Positions 8,618-16,237 of a DNA stretch of 64,000 nt are shown here, one piece after another. Both the position numbers and the translations under genes were made by a program. Each line of letters starts with the position of its first letter. Within the stretch, counting starts at the first letter, position 1. The stretch is from Pyrobaculum ferrireducens (GTDB lineage: Archaea > Thermoproteota > Thermoprotei > Thermoproteales > Thermoproteaceae), in NCBI RefSeq assembly GCF_000234805.1, contig NC_016645.1:1092391-1156390 (forward strand), in the 5' to 3' direction. Below the pieces are notes generated by a model, which had not been told where the DNA came from, did no database searches, and was given only the letters and a program-made list of their open reading frames with translations.

Positions 8618-9066
8618 TCTATATACACCATCTCCCCGCTGTACTTCGCCTCTTCCAACCTCTTCTTTCTCCTCGCCAGCTTCACCGCGGCTTCCACCGC
8701 GCGCCTCGCGTATTCCTCCACTCTCTCAAGAGCTTGTATTCTGTTGGCGCCGTGCCCTATGATGCCCAGCGTGATTGGCTTACCAGACTCAACCGAGATG
8801 TCTAGTATCTTCCTCGCCGCCTGCTGTGCAACTATTTCGTCGTGTTTTGTAGCGCCCTGGATAACTGCCCCCAGCGTGGCTACGGCGTCTACCTCCTCTC
8901 TCGCCACTAGATCCCTCAGTACCATAGGTATGTCGTAGACCCCGGGCACGTTCACGACGTAGGTCACCTCGGCCCCGAGGAATTTAGCGTGTTCAAGAGC
9001 TTTTTGCAACATTAGGCGTGTAATGTCGTAGTTAAACTCTGCGACAACTATCGCCAGCCTGACCAT
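8614..9066 (-). CDS. ribH: 6,7-dimethyl-8-ribityllumazine synthase
   Basis: The 150-residue protein matches lumazine synthase, the penultimate riboflavin enzyme, which forms icosahedral or pentameric shells. Motifs are [13 protein letters not shown] near the N-terminus, [11 protein letters not shown], the catalytic His region ([18 protein letters not shown]) and [19 protein letters not shown]. Length is normal. The archaeal riboflavin partners are not adjacent. Transcription starts at the ATG (9064-9066), away from the small HTH gene. Confidence 0.93.
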   Translation of the reverse strand: MVRLAIVVAEFNYDITRLMLQKALEHAKFLGAEVTYVVNVPGVYDIPMVLRDLVAREEVDAVATLGAVIQGATKHDEIVAQQAARKILDISVESGKPITLGIIGHGANRIQALERVEEYARRAVEAAVKLARRKKRLEEAKYSGEMVYID

Positions 9067-9150
9067 GCGCAGACCGTAAAGCCGCTTTAATAAACTTATC
9101 CGCTCCCACGATGTCTTAAACTTTAAATACCTAGATTTTTATTTACATAC

Positions 9151-9339
9151 ATGCCGTCAGGAGTGAAGACTAAAATATATGAATATCTGGCTCAGAATAA
9201 AGGTAAAGAATTAACCGCTGAGGAGGTTGCAAAAGCGATAGGTGTAGAGAAGGTGGCCGTGGTGAAGGCCCAGTTAACGCGTCTAATTAGAGAGGGGAAG
9301 GTTGAAAAAACCGCTGAGGGGCGCTACAGGGCGAAGTGA
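9151..9339 (+). CDS. small winged-helix DNA-binding protein
   Basis: The 62-residue protein is essentially one winged helix: helix KTKIYEYLAQN, second helix LTAEEVAKAIG, recognition helix VAVVKAQLTRLIREG and a wing (KVEKTAEGRYRAK). It could be a compact transcription regulator or chromatin-associated protein. The TATA box TTTAAATA (9121-9128) lies about 26 nt before the ATG. It is monocistronic, with the next gene having its own promoter. Target genes are unknown. Confidence 0.75.
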   Translation: MPSGVKTKIYEYLAQNKGKELTAEEVAKAIGVEKVAVVKAQLTRLIREGKVEKTAEGRYRAK

Positions 9340-9391
9340 GATTTTGGGCTTGATTTAACAAAGAGATAAAAACACCTTTCTTTTTAATTAT

Positions 9392-10183
9392 GTGTCTCTG
9401 TTGCCGCGCGATGTTTTGGCAGCACTGGAGCACGTGGTGGCAGATCTTCAAAAAGTGGGGGAGGACCTAGAGCCCGCGTCGCTACGCGGCGCGGTGCGGC
9501 ACTACATAGAAACCCCGGGGAAGTTGCTTAGGCCTATTCTGCTACTCACCTTCTCGTACAGCCTAGATAGGAGGTCTTTAATGGATCCCAGAATTATACA
9601 GGCTGCAACTATCGTAGAGCTACTACACGTGGTGTCGCTACTTCAAGATGACGTAATGGATAAACACGACGAGAGGAGAGGCGTAAAGACGCCTCGTATA
9701 CTATACGGCGACGATAGGTCTATCATAGCCAGCGACTGGCTTATTGCCGAGTCTATTAAACGTGCGGTGAGGCTTGGGCCTGAGGTTGTTGAGTACCTAG
9801 CAGACGTGGCCCAGAGGCTCTCCAGAGGCCAGGCCCTCGATCTTGACGGTGAGAGAGAAAAAGCTGCTGAGCTGAAAACTGCGCCTCTGATTGAGGCGAC
9901 ACTTGTCCTCCCCACGATACTTCTGGGTAGGCGGGAGATGATAGAGCTGGCGAGGAGACTCGGCAGATCGCTTGGCGTCTTGTATCAATACTCCGACGAC
10001 ATGAGCGACGAGGGGGTTAAGCGCGGCGCTGTTAACGAATACGCTACAGAGACCAGGAGTATCCTTGCCAAAATGCGGAGTATTGTAGGCGAGGCGCTCG
10101 CGCCTTTCGAGAAGCTTATTGATAGTTTGGTGAAAAAAGCGCTTGAAGGCACTCTCACAATAGCGCGAAACTTTATATCGTAG
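9392..10183 (+). CDS. polyprenyl (geranylgeranyl-type) diphosphate synthase family protein
   Basis: This 263-residue all-helical trans-prenyltransferase has the first aspartate-rich motif DDVMD at about residues 86-90, followed by KHDERRG. A second acidic motif, DDMSD, is at about 202-206. Such enzymes build C15-C20 or longer isoprenoid diphosphates for archaeal membrane lipids. The length is shorter than typical (about 320-330) and the second motif is not the classic DDILD, so chain length and activity are uncertain. Initiation is a GTG; an overlapping ATG at 9390 is out of frame. GATAAAAA at about 9365-9372 is the likely TATA box. Confidence 0.82.
   Translation: MSLLPRDVLAALEHVVADLQKVGEDLEPASLRGAVRHYIETPGKLLRPILLLTFSYSLDRRSLMDPRIIQAATIVELLHVVSLLQDDVMDKHDERRGVKTPRILYGDDRSIIASDWLIAESIKRAVRLGPEVVEYLADVAQRLSRGQALDLDGEREKAAELKTAPLIEATLVLPTILLGRREMIELARRLGRSLGVLYQYSDDMSDEGVKRGAVNEYATETRSILAKMRSIVGEALAPFEKLIDSLVKKALEGTLTIARNFIS
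10171..10180 (+). promoter_or_regulatory. TATA box for C/D sRNA at 10199
   Basis: CTTTATATCG is centred about 24 nt before the C box at 10199, inside the end of the prenyl synthase gene. No protein start codon lies at the expected transcription start, but the C box does. Confidence 0.55.
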
Positions 10184-10195
10184 TGATCTGCGAAA

Positions 10196-10251
10196 AACGT
10201 GATGAGGCTAGACTAAGCCGAGTTTATGACGTGGCGTGAAAGGGCTGAGGG
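10196..10251 (+). ncRNA. C/D box sRNA overlapping the THEP1 gene start
   Basis: The layout is canonical for archaeal C/D guide RNAs: C box GTGATGA (10199-10205), exactly 12 nt, D' box CCGA (10218-10221), 4-nt spacer, C' box ATGACGT (10226-10232), exactly 12 nt, D box CTGA (10245-10248). A TATA box sits 24 nt upstream of the C box. Ten consecutive bases of the D' guide (10206-10215) are complementary to nucleotides 8-17 of the tRNA-Gly at 23723. The D'+5 rule would put the 2'-O-methyl on G10. The C' box is also the ATG region of the downstream gene. C' and D' are variant boxes, so this rests mainly on spacing. Confidence 0.62.
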
Positions 10252-10744
10252 CAGAATCGGCATCTCCGGATTGCCTGGCGTCGGCAAAACCACGCTAGCT
10301 CTAAAAGTAGCAGAGCTAGCTAAGCAGAAGCTGAGCGTGTGCGGATTCGTCACTATAGAGGTAAGGGAGGGGGGTTCGCGCATAGGCTTCGACGTAGTTG
10401 AGCTCGTCGGCGGCAACCGCATGCCGCTTGCAAGAGTGGGGAGAGGGGAGCCCTCAGTGGGTAAGTACGCAGTTAGGCTAGAGGCTTGCCAGGCAATTAG
10501 AAGTGCGTTAAGCCAGCGGTGCGAGTTAAAGATTATTGACGAGATCGGCGCCATGGAGTTCAAATGCCCCAGCTTCGGCGAGTATTTACAAAACGCTCTA
10601 TACAACACGCCGAGGGTATTGGCAACAATACACAGAAATTACATAGACGTAGCTAAGAGATTTGGATTCGAGGTTTTTTGGCTAACGAGAGAGAACTGGA
10701 ACTACGTTTTTCAACAGGTGGTTGCCCGCCTAGGACTTTCCTAG
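10226..10744 (+). CDS. nucleoside-triphosphatase THEP1 family
   Basis: The 172-residue P-loop NTPase has Walker A (GLPGVGKTT, about residues 15-23) and the THEP1 signature segments ([22 protein letters not shown] and a Walker [11 protein letters not shown]). THEP1 proteins hydrolyse NTPs promiscuously and their cellular role is unclear. No TATA box stands at leaderless distance from this ATG; the nearest promoter fits the overlapping C/D sRNA that begins about 27 nt earlier. The mRNA start is therefore unusual. The 3' end overlaps the small GTPase gene by 15 nt (convergent). Confidence 0.88.
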   Translation: MTWRERAEGRIGISGLPGVGKTTLALKVAELAKQKLSVCGFVTIEVREGGSRIGFDVVELVGGNRMPLARVGRGEPSVGKYAVRLEACQAIRSALSQRCELKIIDEIGAMEFKCPSFGEYLQNALYNTPRVLATIHRNYIDVAKRFGFEVFWLTRENWNYVFQQVVARLGLS

Positions 10745-11218
10745 CAGAATCTCCTGAAACACCCGAGGAGGATCTTTTACTGCCGATATATAGTAAATCT
10801 CGGAGGCGCCTATTGAAGAGGCTATCTCATCAGCCTCTATAAATACGCCAATTTCCTCGGCGATGTCTCTTTTATTACCAACAACCACGTACTCCTTCGC
10901 CACCCGCGAGCCTCTTTCTACGAAAATCGTGTGTAGCTCGGAAATGGCATACAAAGTGTCGTAATTAGTCAAGTCATACATGTACACTAGCCTATCAACA
11001 ATTGGAATTTTAAAAGAGGTAAACTTCATCGCTACCTCAAATACCCTCTGTCCCGGCACGTCTACCAAATCTATCTCTAGATCTCCTATGTAGAATCTGT
11101 AGTAGCTAGGTCTTAGAGTCAGTACAGGGGTATCGGAAACTCCCAAGACTCTGTACGCGAAGGTGGTCTTCCCGACCCCTCCCACGCCTAGAAGAGCTAC
11201 TACTCTCCTATATGCCAT
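10730..11218 (-). CDS. Ras/Arf-like small GTPase
   Basis: The 162-residue protein has an eukaryote-like small GTPase motif set: G1 GVGGVGKTT (about 11-19), G3 DVPGQ (53-57, Gln as in Ras/Arf), G4 NKRD (115-118) and G5 SA (145-146). It has no lipidation motif or membrane segment. Archaeal relatives group near Arf/Rag/MglA proteins and their function is largely unknown. A TATA-like TTTAAA at about 11241-11248 gives a leaderless start. The 3' end meets the THEP1 gene. Confidence 0.82.
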   Translation of the reverse strand: MAYRRVVALLGVGGVGKTTFAYRVLGVSDTPVLTLRPSYYRFYIGDLEIDLVDVPGQRVFEVAMKFTSFKIPIVDRLVYMYDLTNYDTLYAISELHTIFVERGSRVAKEYVVVGNKRDIAEEIGVFIEADEIASSIGASEIYYISAVKDPPRVFQEILLGKS

Positions 11219-11471
11219 ATATCTAACTAAAGCAAATACCGAGTTTAAAGCATTAGAAACGGCGATATTTTTAGTGCGGTTTATTACCTCAATGGGCCTA
11301 GTCTAGAAAGATCAAGAAGAGCATAGAATATACAAAAAAGGAAAAATAATATAAATTATGAAAAGTACAATCAGCACCACCTCAATAGTGATTTTATCAA
11401 TAGAGCTCTTTAATTATATACAGTAATTAAATTAAACAAAAACTTTATAAACCACGGTGTACCCTACACCT
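11219..11471. other. AT-rich intergenic region
   Basis: About 250 nt hold the divergent promoters of the small GTPase (TATA near 11245) and of CC1 copy 1 (CTTTATAAACC near 11444-11454). The rest is strongly AT-rich with many A and T tracts. I see no ORF or convincing RNA gene in it. Confidence 0.5.
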
Positions 11472-11645
11472 ATGTCGAAGAAGCAGAAGTTGAAGTTCTA
11501 TGACATTAAGGCGAAGCAGGCGTTTGAGACGGATAACTACGAGGTTGTGGAGAAGCAGACTGCCCGCGGGCCGATGATGTTTGCAGTAGCCAAATCCCCA
11601 TACACCGGCATCAAAGTATACAGACTGCTAGGCAAGAAGAAATAA
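11472..11645 (+). CDS. crenarchaeal chromatin protein CC1, copy 1
   Basis: The 57-residue basic protein starting MSKKQKLKFYDIKAKQAFET matches CC1, a small DNA-binding protein described from Thermoproteus tenax and found in Thermoproteales and Aeropyrum. It binds single- and double-stranded DNA and contributes to chromatin. Leaderless ATG 11472 is chosen because CTTTATAAACC lies about 25 nt upstream; an in-frame GTG at 11457 would sit inside the promoter. An identical protein is encoded at 62477-62650 on the other strand. A T6 run about 20 nt after the stop may end transcription. Confidence 0.88.
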   Translation: MSKKQKLKFYDIKAKQAFETDNYEVVEKQTARGPMMFAVAKSPYTGIKVYRLLGKKK

Positions 11646-11661
11646 CCGCGTTAAATCCACA

Positions 11662-11692
11662 TTTTTTCCCCACTCCCGTTTCTTACCATCTC
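11662..11692 (+). terminator. pyrimidine-rich terminator after CC1
   Basis: TTTTTTCCCC followed by CTCCCGTTTC forms a pyrimidine-rich run just downstream of the CC1 stop. This resembles the U-rich archaeal termination signal. No hairpin is needed or seen. Confidence 0.35.
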
Positions 11693-12681
11693 AAGATAGA
11701 CGCTATACCTCCCAGCGCCCTCAGCCCAGCGCCTATTTCAGTATCCTCCCTTACGATGTATATTCTCCCACGGCTCTTATATACTTCATACAAGACACTC
11801 CAAACCTCACCCGGCCTCTCTTTCAGATACGAGTCTAACACCAATAGAATGTCGACGCGGCCAGAGGCGGCGGCCTCCTTAACTTCCTCAAGCCCAAGAG
11901 CCGCCAGCTCTCTCTCCGTCGCTAATAAACGCATGAGTCTTTCATAAGCTACGACGCCCATCTCCTTTTTAAACTCGTCGTAAAGCCCCCTCCTCACAAA
12001 TTCATAAACACCTGCAAGCCCACCCGAGCTTTGAGACACGCGATCTCCCTTTATGTACACACTCGCCTGCTCCACGACGATGTGGGGGCCAGCTACCACC
12101 ACCTTATCTGGGTCGAGTCGACGTTTCAACTCCTCCACTACTTTACCAACATACACAAGATAGTTGTGTAAAAGGCTATTTCCCCCACCCCTCTCGGCGT
12201 TGTTATATACAGTGTGAAGTACCTCTACGCCCAGAGCAGTTATGTATGCAAAGGCGGCCTCCTCGTCGTCGATAGATACTAAAAGTATCCGAGGAAGGGA
12301 GTTCCTAGCCATGTTTAACACCTCCTCGACCACCTCCAGAGGCCTTTCCTCGGCCTTCTCGATCTCCACCTCCCTACCCACAGCAAGCTCAAATGTATGC
12401 CTCCGCCCCTTAACGCCCTCTATGCCCTCCTGAGCCTCGACAACGGTCCCCCTCACCCTCAGACTGCCACGGAATTTGTGATACTCAAGAGCCTCCACCC
12501 TAATCCCTAGGTACATTTTCATCCTCTCCCCCTCCTTTGCTCCAAGAGGCTTGTATTCTCTGACAGTCCACCCACGCACCACGTCGCCCATGTCGATAAG
12601 CAGGTAGATGAAGTACAGATCCTCCTCCCTCTCCGGGACCACCTTTATGACACGCCTCTTCCTGTCTACCTCGTACTTCAC
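11683..12681 (-). CDS. pelA: Pelota (Dom34) ribosome-rescue factor
   Basis: The 332-residue protein has the three Pelota domains: an Sm-like N-terminal domain (MKYEVDRKRRVIKVVPEREED), a central domain with the IDDEEAAFA segment and VVVAGPHIVVEQ, and a C-terminal L7Ae-like domain ending IGAGLRALGGIASILRW. Pelota enters the A site of stalled ribosomes and, with ABCE1/aEF1A, splits them. Translation starts at GTG (12679-12681), with a TATA-like TAATATTA near 12703-12709. Another ribosome-rescue gene (NFACT) is at 26861 but in a different transcription unit. Confidence 0.95.
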   Translation of the reverse strand: MKYEVDRKRRVIKVVPEREEDLYFIYLLIDMGDVVRGWTVREYKPLGAKEGERMKMYLGIRVEALEYHKFRGSLRVRGTVVEAQEGIEGVKGRRHTFELAVGREVEIEKAEERPLEVVEEVLNMARNSLPRILLVSIDDEEAAFAYITALGVEVLHTVYNNAERGGGNSLLHNYLVYVGKVVEELKRRLDPDKVVVAGPHIVVEQASVYIKGDRVSQSSGGLAGVYEFVRRGLYDEFKKEMGVVAYERLMRLLATERELAALGLEEVKEAAASGRVDILLVLDSYLKERPGEVWSVLYEVYKSRGRIYIVREDTEIGAGLRALGGIASILRW

Positions 12682-12689
12682 TTTATAGC
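12679..12689 (+). promoter_or_regulatory. TATA box for C/D sRNA at 12711
   Basis: ACTTTATAGCC is centred about 26 nt before the C box of the downstream sRNA candidate. It overlaps the first codon of pelota on the other strand. Confidence 0.5.
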
Positions 12690-12707
12690 CTCAACTCATC
12701 GCTAATA

Positions 12708-12762
12708 TTAGTGATGAGCCCGACCAATTACGAGAGGTGAAGTCGCGGCAGCTGTCTGATTT
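12708..12762 (+). ncRNA. C/D box sRNA candidate
   Basis: C box GTGATGA (12711-12717), 12 nt, D'-like ACGA (12730-12733), 3-nt spacer, C'-like GTGAAGT (12737-12743), 12 nt, D box CTGA (12756-12759). Both guide regions are exactly 12 nt, and a TATA box precedes at the right distance. The D guide (CGCGGCAGCTGT) is complementary to ACAGCTGCCGCG, one base away from the universal CAGCNGCCGCGG core of the 16S rRNA 530 loop. A role in 16S methylation is inferred. It fills the gap between pelota and a 51-codon gene. Confidence 0.6.
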
Positions 12763-12829
12763 CTATAATTAACGAAAATTACATAGTCAGTAGGCAAAAC
12801 ATTTATATATCCATCACATTTGCCTATCT

Positions 12830-12985
12830 ATGAAGCCAAACTCATCACTAGTCGAAGAATTAACAAGGCTGATAGACCAGTTCTATGAGCATGGGTATAT
12901 AGAGGTCGCGAGGATGTTAGAACACGCGAGGACGGTAGCCCTGTTTAGGGAAAGAGAGGAATTGATACCCCCAGCTACTGACTAA
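12830..12985 (+). CDS. small 51-aa protein
   Basis: ATG at 12830 to TAA at 12983-12985, preceded by a very clear TATA box (ATTTATATATCC, 12801-12812) at leaderless spacing. The chain begins MKPNSSLVEELTRLIDQFYE and is predicted to form two charged helices (LVEELTRLIDQFYEHG and YIEVARMLEHARTVALFREREE). No family is recognised and there is no Cys or membrane segment. The 3' end overlaps the convergent DsbA-like gene by 11 nt. Confidence 0.6.
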   Translation: MKPNSSLVEELTRLIDQFYEHGYIEVARMLEHARTVALFREREELIPPATD

Positions 12986-13610
12986 TTAGAGAGATCACGC
13001 GCGCCACGTCTGCGCCAACCACTACGTTAATGGTACCGTTTTTTATAATTATGAACGTCGGCGTGCCTAGCTGTCTAATAGCCACGCCTTTTTGCACCAA
13101 GGCACCTAGAAGTTCTTTTACAGCACTGTCAAAATCTGACTTGCTTGGCGTATTCGTACACCTATAGCCCTGCAATATCTCGAGCTGTTTCTGTGCGCCG
13201 TCGCTGAGGAAGATCTTGTAGAGCTGCGTTATCAAGTCGTACGTCTTGTTACCAAGTTGGTTATAGGCGCAGTGGAGATATTGATGCGCCGGCGCGGCTT
13301 CTGGGTGCACTATAAGGTCTAGGAATACCAACCTCAATTTCCCCGTTTTTAGCAACTCTCTATATAAAGGATCTAGCTGTTCATGCGCCATCGCGCAGTA
13401 GGGGCAGTGTAGATCGAATAGCTCTATCAACGTAATAGGCGCCTTGGGGTCGCCGAACGTTATAGCCCAGTTGGGCAACGGCAAACCACCCGCCGACGTT
13501 GTAGAAAACGCTTGTGGCTGAGATCGAGAGATTAAGTTGCTATATACGATAACCGCGGCCAAGACCGCGAATACCAGAACGGCTATGGCTAGAATAGTAA
13601 CTGGCTTCAT
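12975..13610 (-). CDS. membrane-anchored DsbA-like thiol-disulfide oxidoreductase
   Basis: This 211-residue protein has an N-terminal hydrophobic anchor or signal (about residues 3-24), then a thioredoxin/DsbA fold with the active site CPYC (69-72) in LIELFDLHCPYC and a cis-Pro region GTPTFIII. Two more Cys (HCAYN, YRCTN) lie in the helical insert. It most likely acts on the outside of the membrane in disulfide formation or transfer. The gene has its own TATA-like box (GTTAAAAAC near 13630-13640). A second, cytosolic-looking CPFC relative is at 39316. Confidence 0.87.
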   Translation of the reverse strand: MKPVTILAIAVLVFAVLAAVIVYSNLISRSQPQAFSTTSAGGLPLPNWAITFGDPKAPITLIELFDLHCPYCAMAHEQLDPLYRELLKTGKLRLVFLDLIVHPEAAPAHQYLHCAYNQLGNKTYDLITQLYKIFLSDGAQKQLEILQGYRCTNTPSKSDFDSAVKELLGALVQKGVAIRQLGTPTFIIIKNGTINVVVGADVARVISLISQ

Positions 13611-13632
13611 GCCTCTTTTTTAAGTGGCGTTT

Positions 13633-14139
13633 TTAACACTTTTCGAGGTAGTCAAACAGCTTTAAGATATAGCTCCTATACCAGTCCACTGGCACTGCTA
13701 TGAGAGCCCCCATGTAGTGGCCATAGGCCACGATAGATCTCGGCGGGGCCAGCTTAATAAACGCCAGCGACAACATGTCCTCCTCGCCCTCTACTTTAAT
13801 AACCACCCCGCCCCCCACGGCCTCCTCCACGGCGGCCCAGGCCTCTTCTGTAATATACCCGGGGGGATTGACGACTCTAATCACCCTCTTAAAGAGGTTT
13901 AGTTGCTCCACCTTGACACCTCTCCTCGTCTTCTCATCAATGGCCACCGAGGTGGGCACGAGGCCTTGGCTGAGGAAATTACGAGTCACCACATCGCCCA
14001 CTGTGTATATATGCACAGCCCCGTAGCTCTCCGCGAGATTTTTCACAAACTCCACAGACGACGGCGGGTCCCTCCATATTGCTATGGGGTAGGGGAAGGC
14101 GAAGAGGTCCCGGCGACCCGCCAGCCGGTAACAGATCAT
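13633..14139 (-). CDS. GTP-dependent dephospho-CoA kinase (DUF359)
   Basis: The 168-residue protein fits archaeal DUF359, shown in Thermococcus to phosphorylate dephospho-CoA with GTP, the last step of CoA synthesis. Visible are the family segments IYTVGDVVTRNFL, PTSVAIDEKTRRG, VVNPPGYITEEAW and the acidic GEEDMLSLAFIKLAPP. No P-loop is present, as expected for this family. Its ATG overlaps the stop of the upstream MBL hydrolase gene by 4 nt (ATGA), so the two are co-transcribed. Confidence 0.85.
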   Translation of the reverse strand: MICYRLAGRRDLFAFPYPIAIWRDPPSSVEFVKNLAESYGAVHIYTVGDVVTRNFLSQGLVPTSVAIDEKTRRGVKVEQLNLFKRVIRVVNPPGYITEEAWAAVEEAVGGGVVIKVEGEEDMLSLAFIKLAPPRSIVAYGHYMGALIAVPVDWYRSYILKLFDYLEKC

Positions 14140-14843
14140 ATCGTAAATCTGCCGCAGGGCGCCGGGATTACCACAGTAACGCCGGGGGGCACGACCGGCG
14201 GCTCTAGGTAGAAGTGTATGGGCATTAACATCTTGACCCCGGCCCTCCGCGCCAGCTCAACGGCGTCGGCCGTCGTGCTGTGGCCAACTCTATGGGCCTC
14301 CTCTTCCTGCCCCGGGTTCCCTGAGACTTCGTGTATTAACAAGTCGCAACCACGCGCAAGCTCAACCACGCCCTCAGACGGCGCCGTATCTGAGCTGTAC
14401 ACAACACACCTGCCCCCGTGTTCGATCCTCACCGCCAGAGTCTCCACAGGGTGCGACGTCGGGGCGAAGGCCAGCTGGGTATCTCCAATCTTCAAGACCC
14501 CCCTCGCCTCGACAAACTCGACATGTTGCAAAGCGTTCTCGATGCCGGATGCCAACGCCAGGGCCCGGGCGGCCTCAGCCGCGTCTCTATTTGCAACTAC
14601 CCTCAGCCTCTTGCCGAGCCTCCTCGCCATGAGCATGAAGGTGGGCAGGCCGAGTATGTGGTCGCCATGTCTATGGCTTATAAACACCGCGTCGGGCCAC
14701 GGCAGGCCGCACGCGGCCATTTTTGCATAGGTGCACTCCCCCGCATCTATGAGAATACCAACGTCGGTCTTGACATATAGAGAAGTGTAGCCTAGATGGG
14801 GGTTTGATATCCAGCCGCCGTACCCAATGACGTAGATCTCCAC
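14136..14843 (-). CDS. metallo-beta-lactamase fold hydrolase (RNase Z/AtsA-like)
   Basis: This 235-residue protein has the MBL metal site SHRHGDHILG and a second His motif APTSHPVETLAVRI, then VYSSDTAPS and IHEVSG as in the RNase Z/arylsulfatase-like branch. It is shorter than canonical tRNase Z and lacks an evident flexible arm, so a hydrolase of unknown substrate is equally likely. It is first in a unit with dephospho-CoA kinase. The promoter is the symmetric TATA palindrome at 14856-14874. Confidence 0.8.
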   Translation of the reverse strand: MEIYVIGYGGWISNPHLGYTSLYVKTDVGILIDAGECTYAKMAACGLPWPDAVFISHRHGDHILGLPTFMLMARRLGKRLRVVANRDAAEAARALALASGIENALQHVEFVEARGVLKIGDTQLAFAPTSHPVETLAVRIEHGGRCVVYSSDTAPSEGVVELARGCDLLIHEVSGNPGQEEEAHRVGHSTTADAVELARRAGVKMLMPIHFYLEPPVVPPGVTVVIPAPCGRFTI

Positions 14844-14855
14844 CAGGGGCGGTGG

Positions 14856-14874
14856 TAACCTTTTTAAAAAAGGT
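14856..14874. promoter_or_regulatory. palindromic divergent TATA element
   Basis: AACCTTTTT, one A, then AAAAAGGTT: a perfect 9-bp inverted repeat centred at 14865. It lies about 22-26 nt from the minus-strand ATG (14843) and from a plus-strand GTG at 14888. It can act as a two-way promoter and could also bind a dimeric regulator. Confidence 0.55.
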
Positions 14875-14887
14875 TATCTCCACCCCC

Positions 14888-16237
14888 GTGCTGGCCGACC
14901 TCTTAAGACGCGGCGAGCTCGTAGTAGCCGTGTATGGACTGGGCTACGTGGGGATGGCCCTCTCGGCGGCGTGGGCCTTGGCAGGCGCCAGGGTGATAGG
15001 CGTAGATATAAACTCCGGGAAGGTGGAGAAGCTGAACAGCGGCGTCGTGGAGTATGTGGAGAAAGACGTAGTTGATGTACTTACCCACGCCATTAGAAGC
15101 GGCAAGTTCACAGCTACTACAGACGGCGTGGTGGCTTCGATAAGAAGCCACGTGAAGATAGTGGCCGTGCCGGTATTCCTAAAAAAGTCCGCCACGGCGA
15201 TAGACGTGGACTTCTCCGCCTTGACATCCGCGGCGAAGTCCATAGGGGCCGGGCTTAAAAAAGGCGACCTCGTAATTGTTGAGTCGAGCGTGCCCCCCGG
15301 CACCACTGAGGAGGTGGTGAGGTCCGTGCTGGAGGGCGCCTCGGGCCTAGTCGCCGAGGAGGACTTCTACCTCGCGTACAGCCCGGAGCGGGTAATGGTG
15401 GGCCACGCCTTGAAAGACATAGTGGAGAACTACCCCAAAGTCGTGGCGGGGGTGGGGCCGAGGAGCGCAGAGGAGGCCGCGGAGCTGTATAGACAAGTTG
15501 CGAAGAGGGGCGTCCTGGTTTTGGAGAGCACTAGGGAGGCGGAGTTTGAGAAGTTACTGGAGGGGGTGTACCGCGACGTGAACATAGCAGTGGCAAATGA
15601 AATGGCCAAACTCGCAAACACCCTAGGAATTTCGTTCAGAAGAGCAAGAGAGGCGGCTAATAGCCAGCCCTACAGCCACGTCCACAAGCCCGGCTCCGGC
15701 GTGGGCGGCAACTGCATACCTGTCTACCCCTACTTCCTCATGTGGACCGCCGCTAAGTACGGCGTGGATCTGCCGCTGACACGTACAGCCCGGTTCATAA
15801 ACGAGAAGCAACCGGAGGAAGTGGCCTTCGCGGCGTTACGCGCCATGTTAAAACACGGCGTCAACCCAGCGGCGGCCAAAATCGTGATCCTGGGCTTGGC
15901 GTTTAGAGGCGATGTAGATGATACAAGAGGTAGCCCCACATACGACATCATCGCCACCTTGTTGAAAGTGGGGATAAAGTCAGAACAGATAACAGTACAT
16001 GACCCCTATGTTAAACAAGATATGTTATTAGCTAGGTGGGGTATCGCGCTTACTCAAGACCTCGAATCTGCAGTAAAGGGCGCCGACGTCGTGATCATAT
16101 CCACCGACCATTCGGCGTACAAAATTAAGGCAAGTGTGTTGTTAAGCTTAATGAACTCGCAGGTCGTTGTAGATGCCAGAGGCGTGTTGACGCCCGACGC
16201 CGATATTTATTCAATTGACAGCGGCCGCTGGCCTTAG
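14888..16237 (+). CDS. nucleotide-sugar dehydrogenase (UDP-glucose/ManNAc 6-dehydrogenase family)
   Basis: The enzyme oxidises the C6 hydroxyl of a UDP-sugar to a carboxylate with two NAD+. It shows the N-terminal Rossmann motif YGLGYVGMALS, the ESSVPPGTTEEVV segment, the catalytic cysteine in GSGVGGNCIPVYPYF and a C-terminal Rossmann-like UDP-binding domain with VILGLAFRGDVDDTRGSP. I prefer GTG 14888 over GTG 14852 because the TATA palindrome lies at 14856-14874, giving about 449 residues. The pattern is nearer the WecC/UDP-ManNAc type; the substrate is not determined. A likely role is surface glycan or S-layer glycosylation. Confidence 0.9.
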   Translation: MLADLLRRGELVVAVYGLGYVGMALSAAWALAGARVIGVDINSGKVEKLNSGVVEYVEKDVVDVLTHAIRSGKFTATTDGVVASIRSHVKIVAVPVFLKKSATAIDVDFSALTSAAKSIGAGLKKGDLVIVESSVPPGTTEEVVRSVLEGASGLVAEEDFYLAYSPERVMVGHALKDIVENYPKVVAGVGPRSAEEAAELYRQVAKRGVLVLESTREAEFEKLLEGVYRDVNIAVANEMAKLANTLGISFRRAREAANSQPYSHVHKPGSGVGGNCIPVYPYFLMWTAAKYGVDLPLTRTARFINEKQPEEVAFAALRAMLKHGVNPAAAKIVILGLAFRGDVDDTRGSPTYDIIATLLKVGIKSEQITVHDPYVKQDMLLARWGIALTQDLESAVKGADVVIISTDHSAYKIKASVLLSLMNSQVVVDARGVLTPDADIYSIDSGRWP

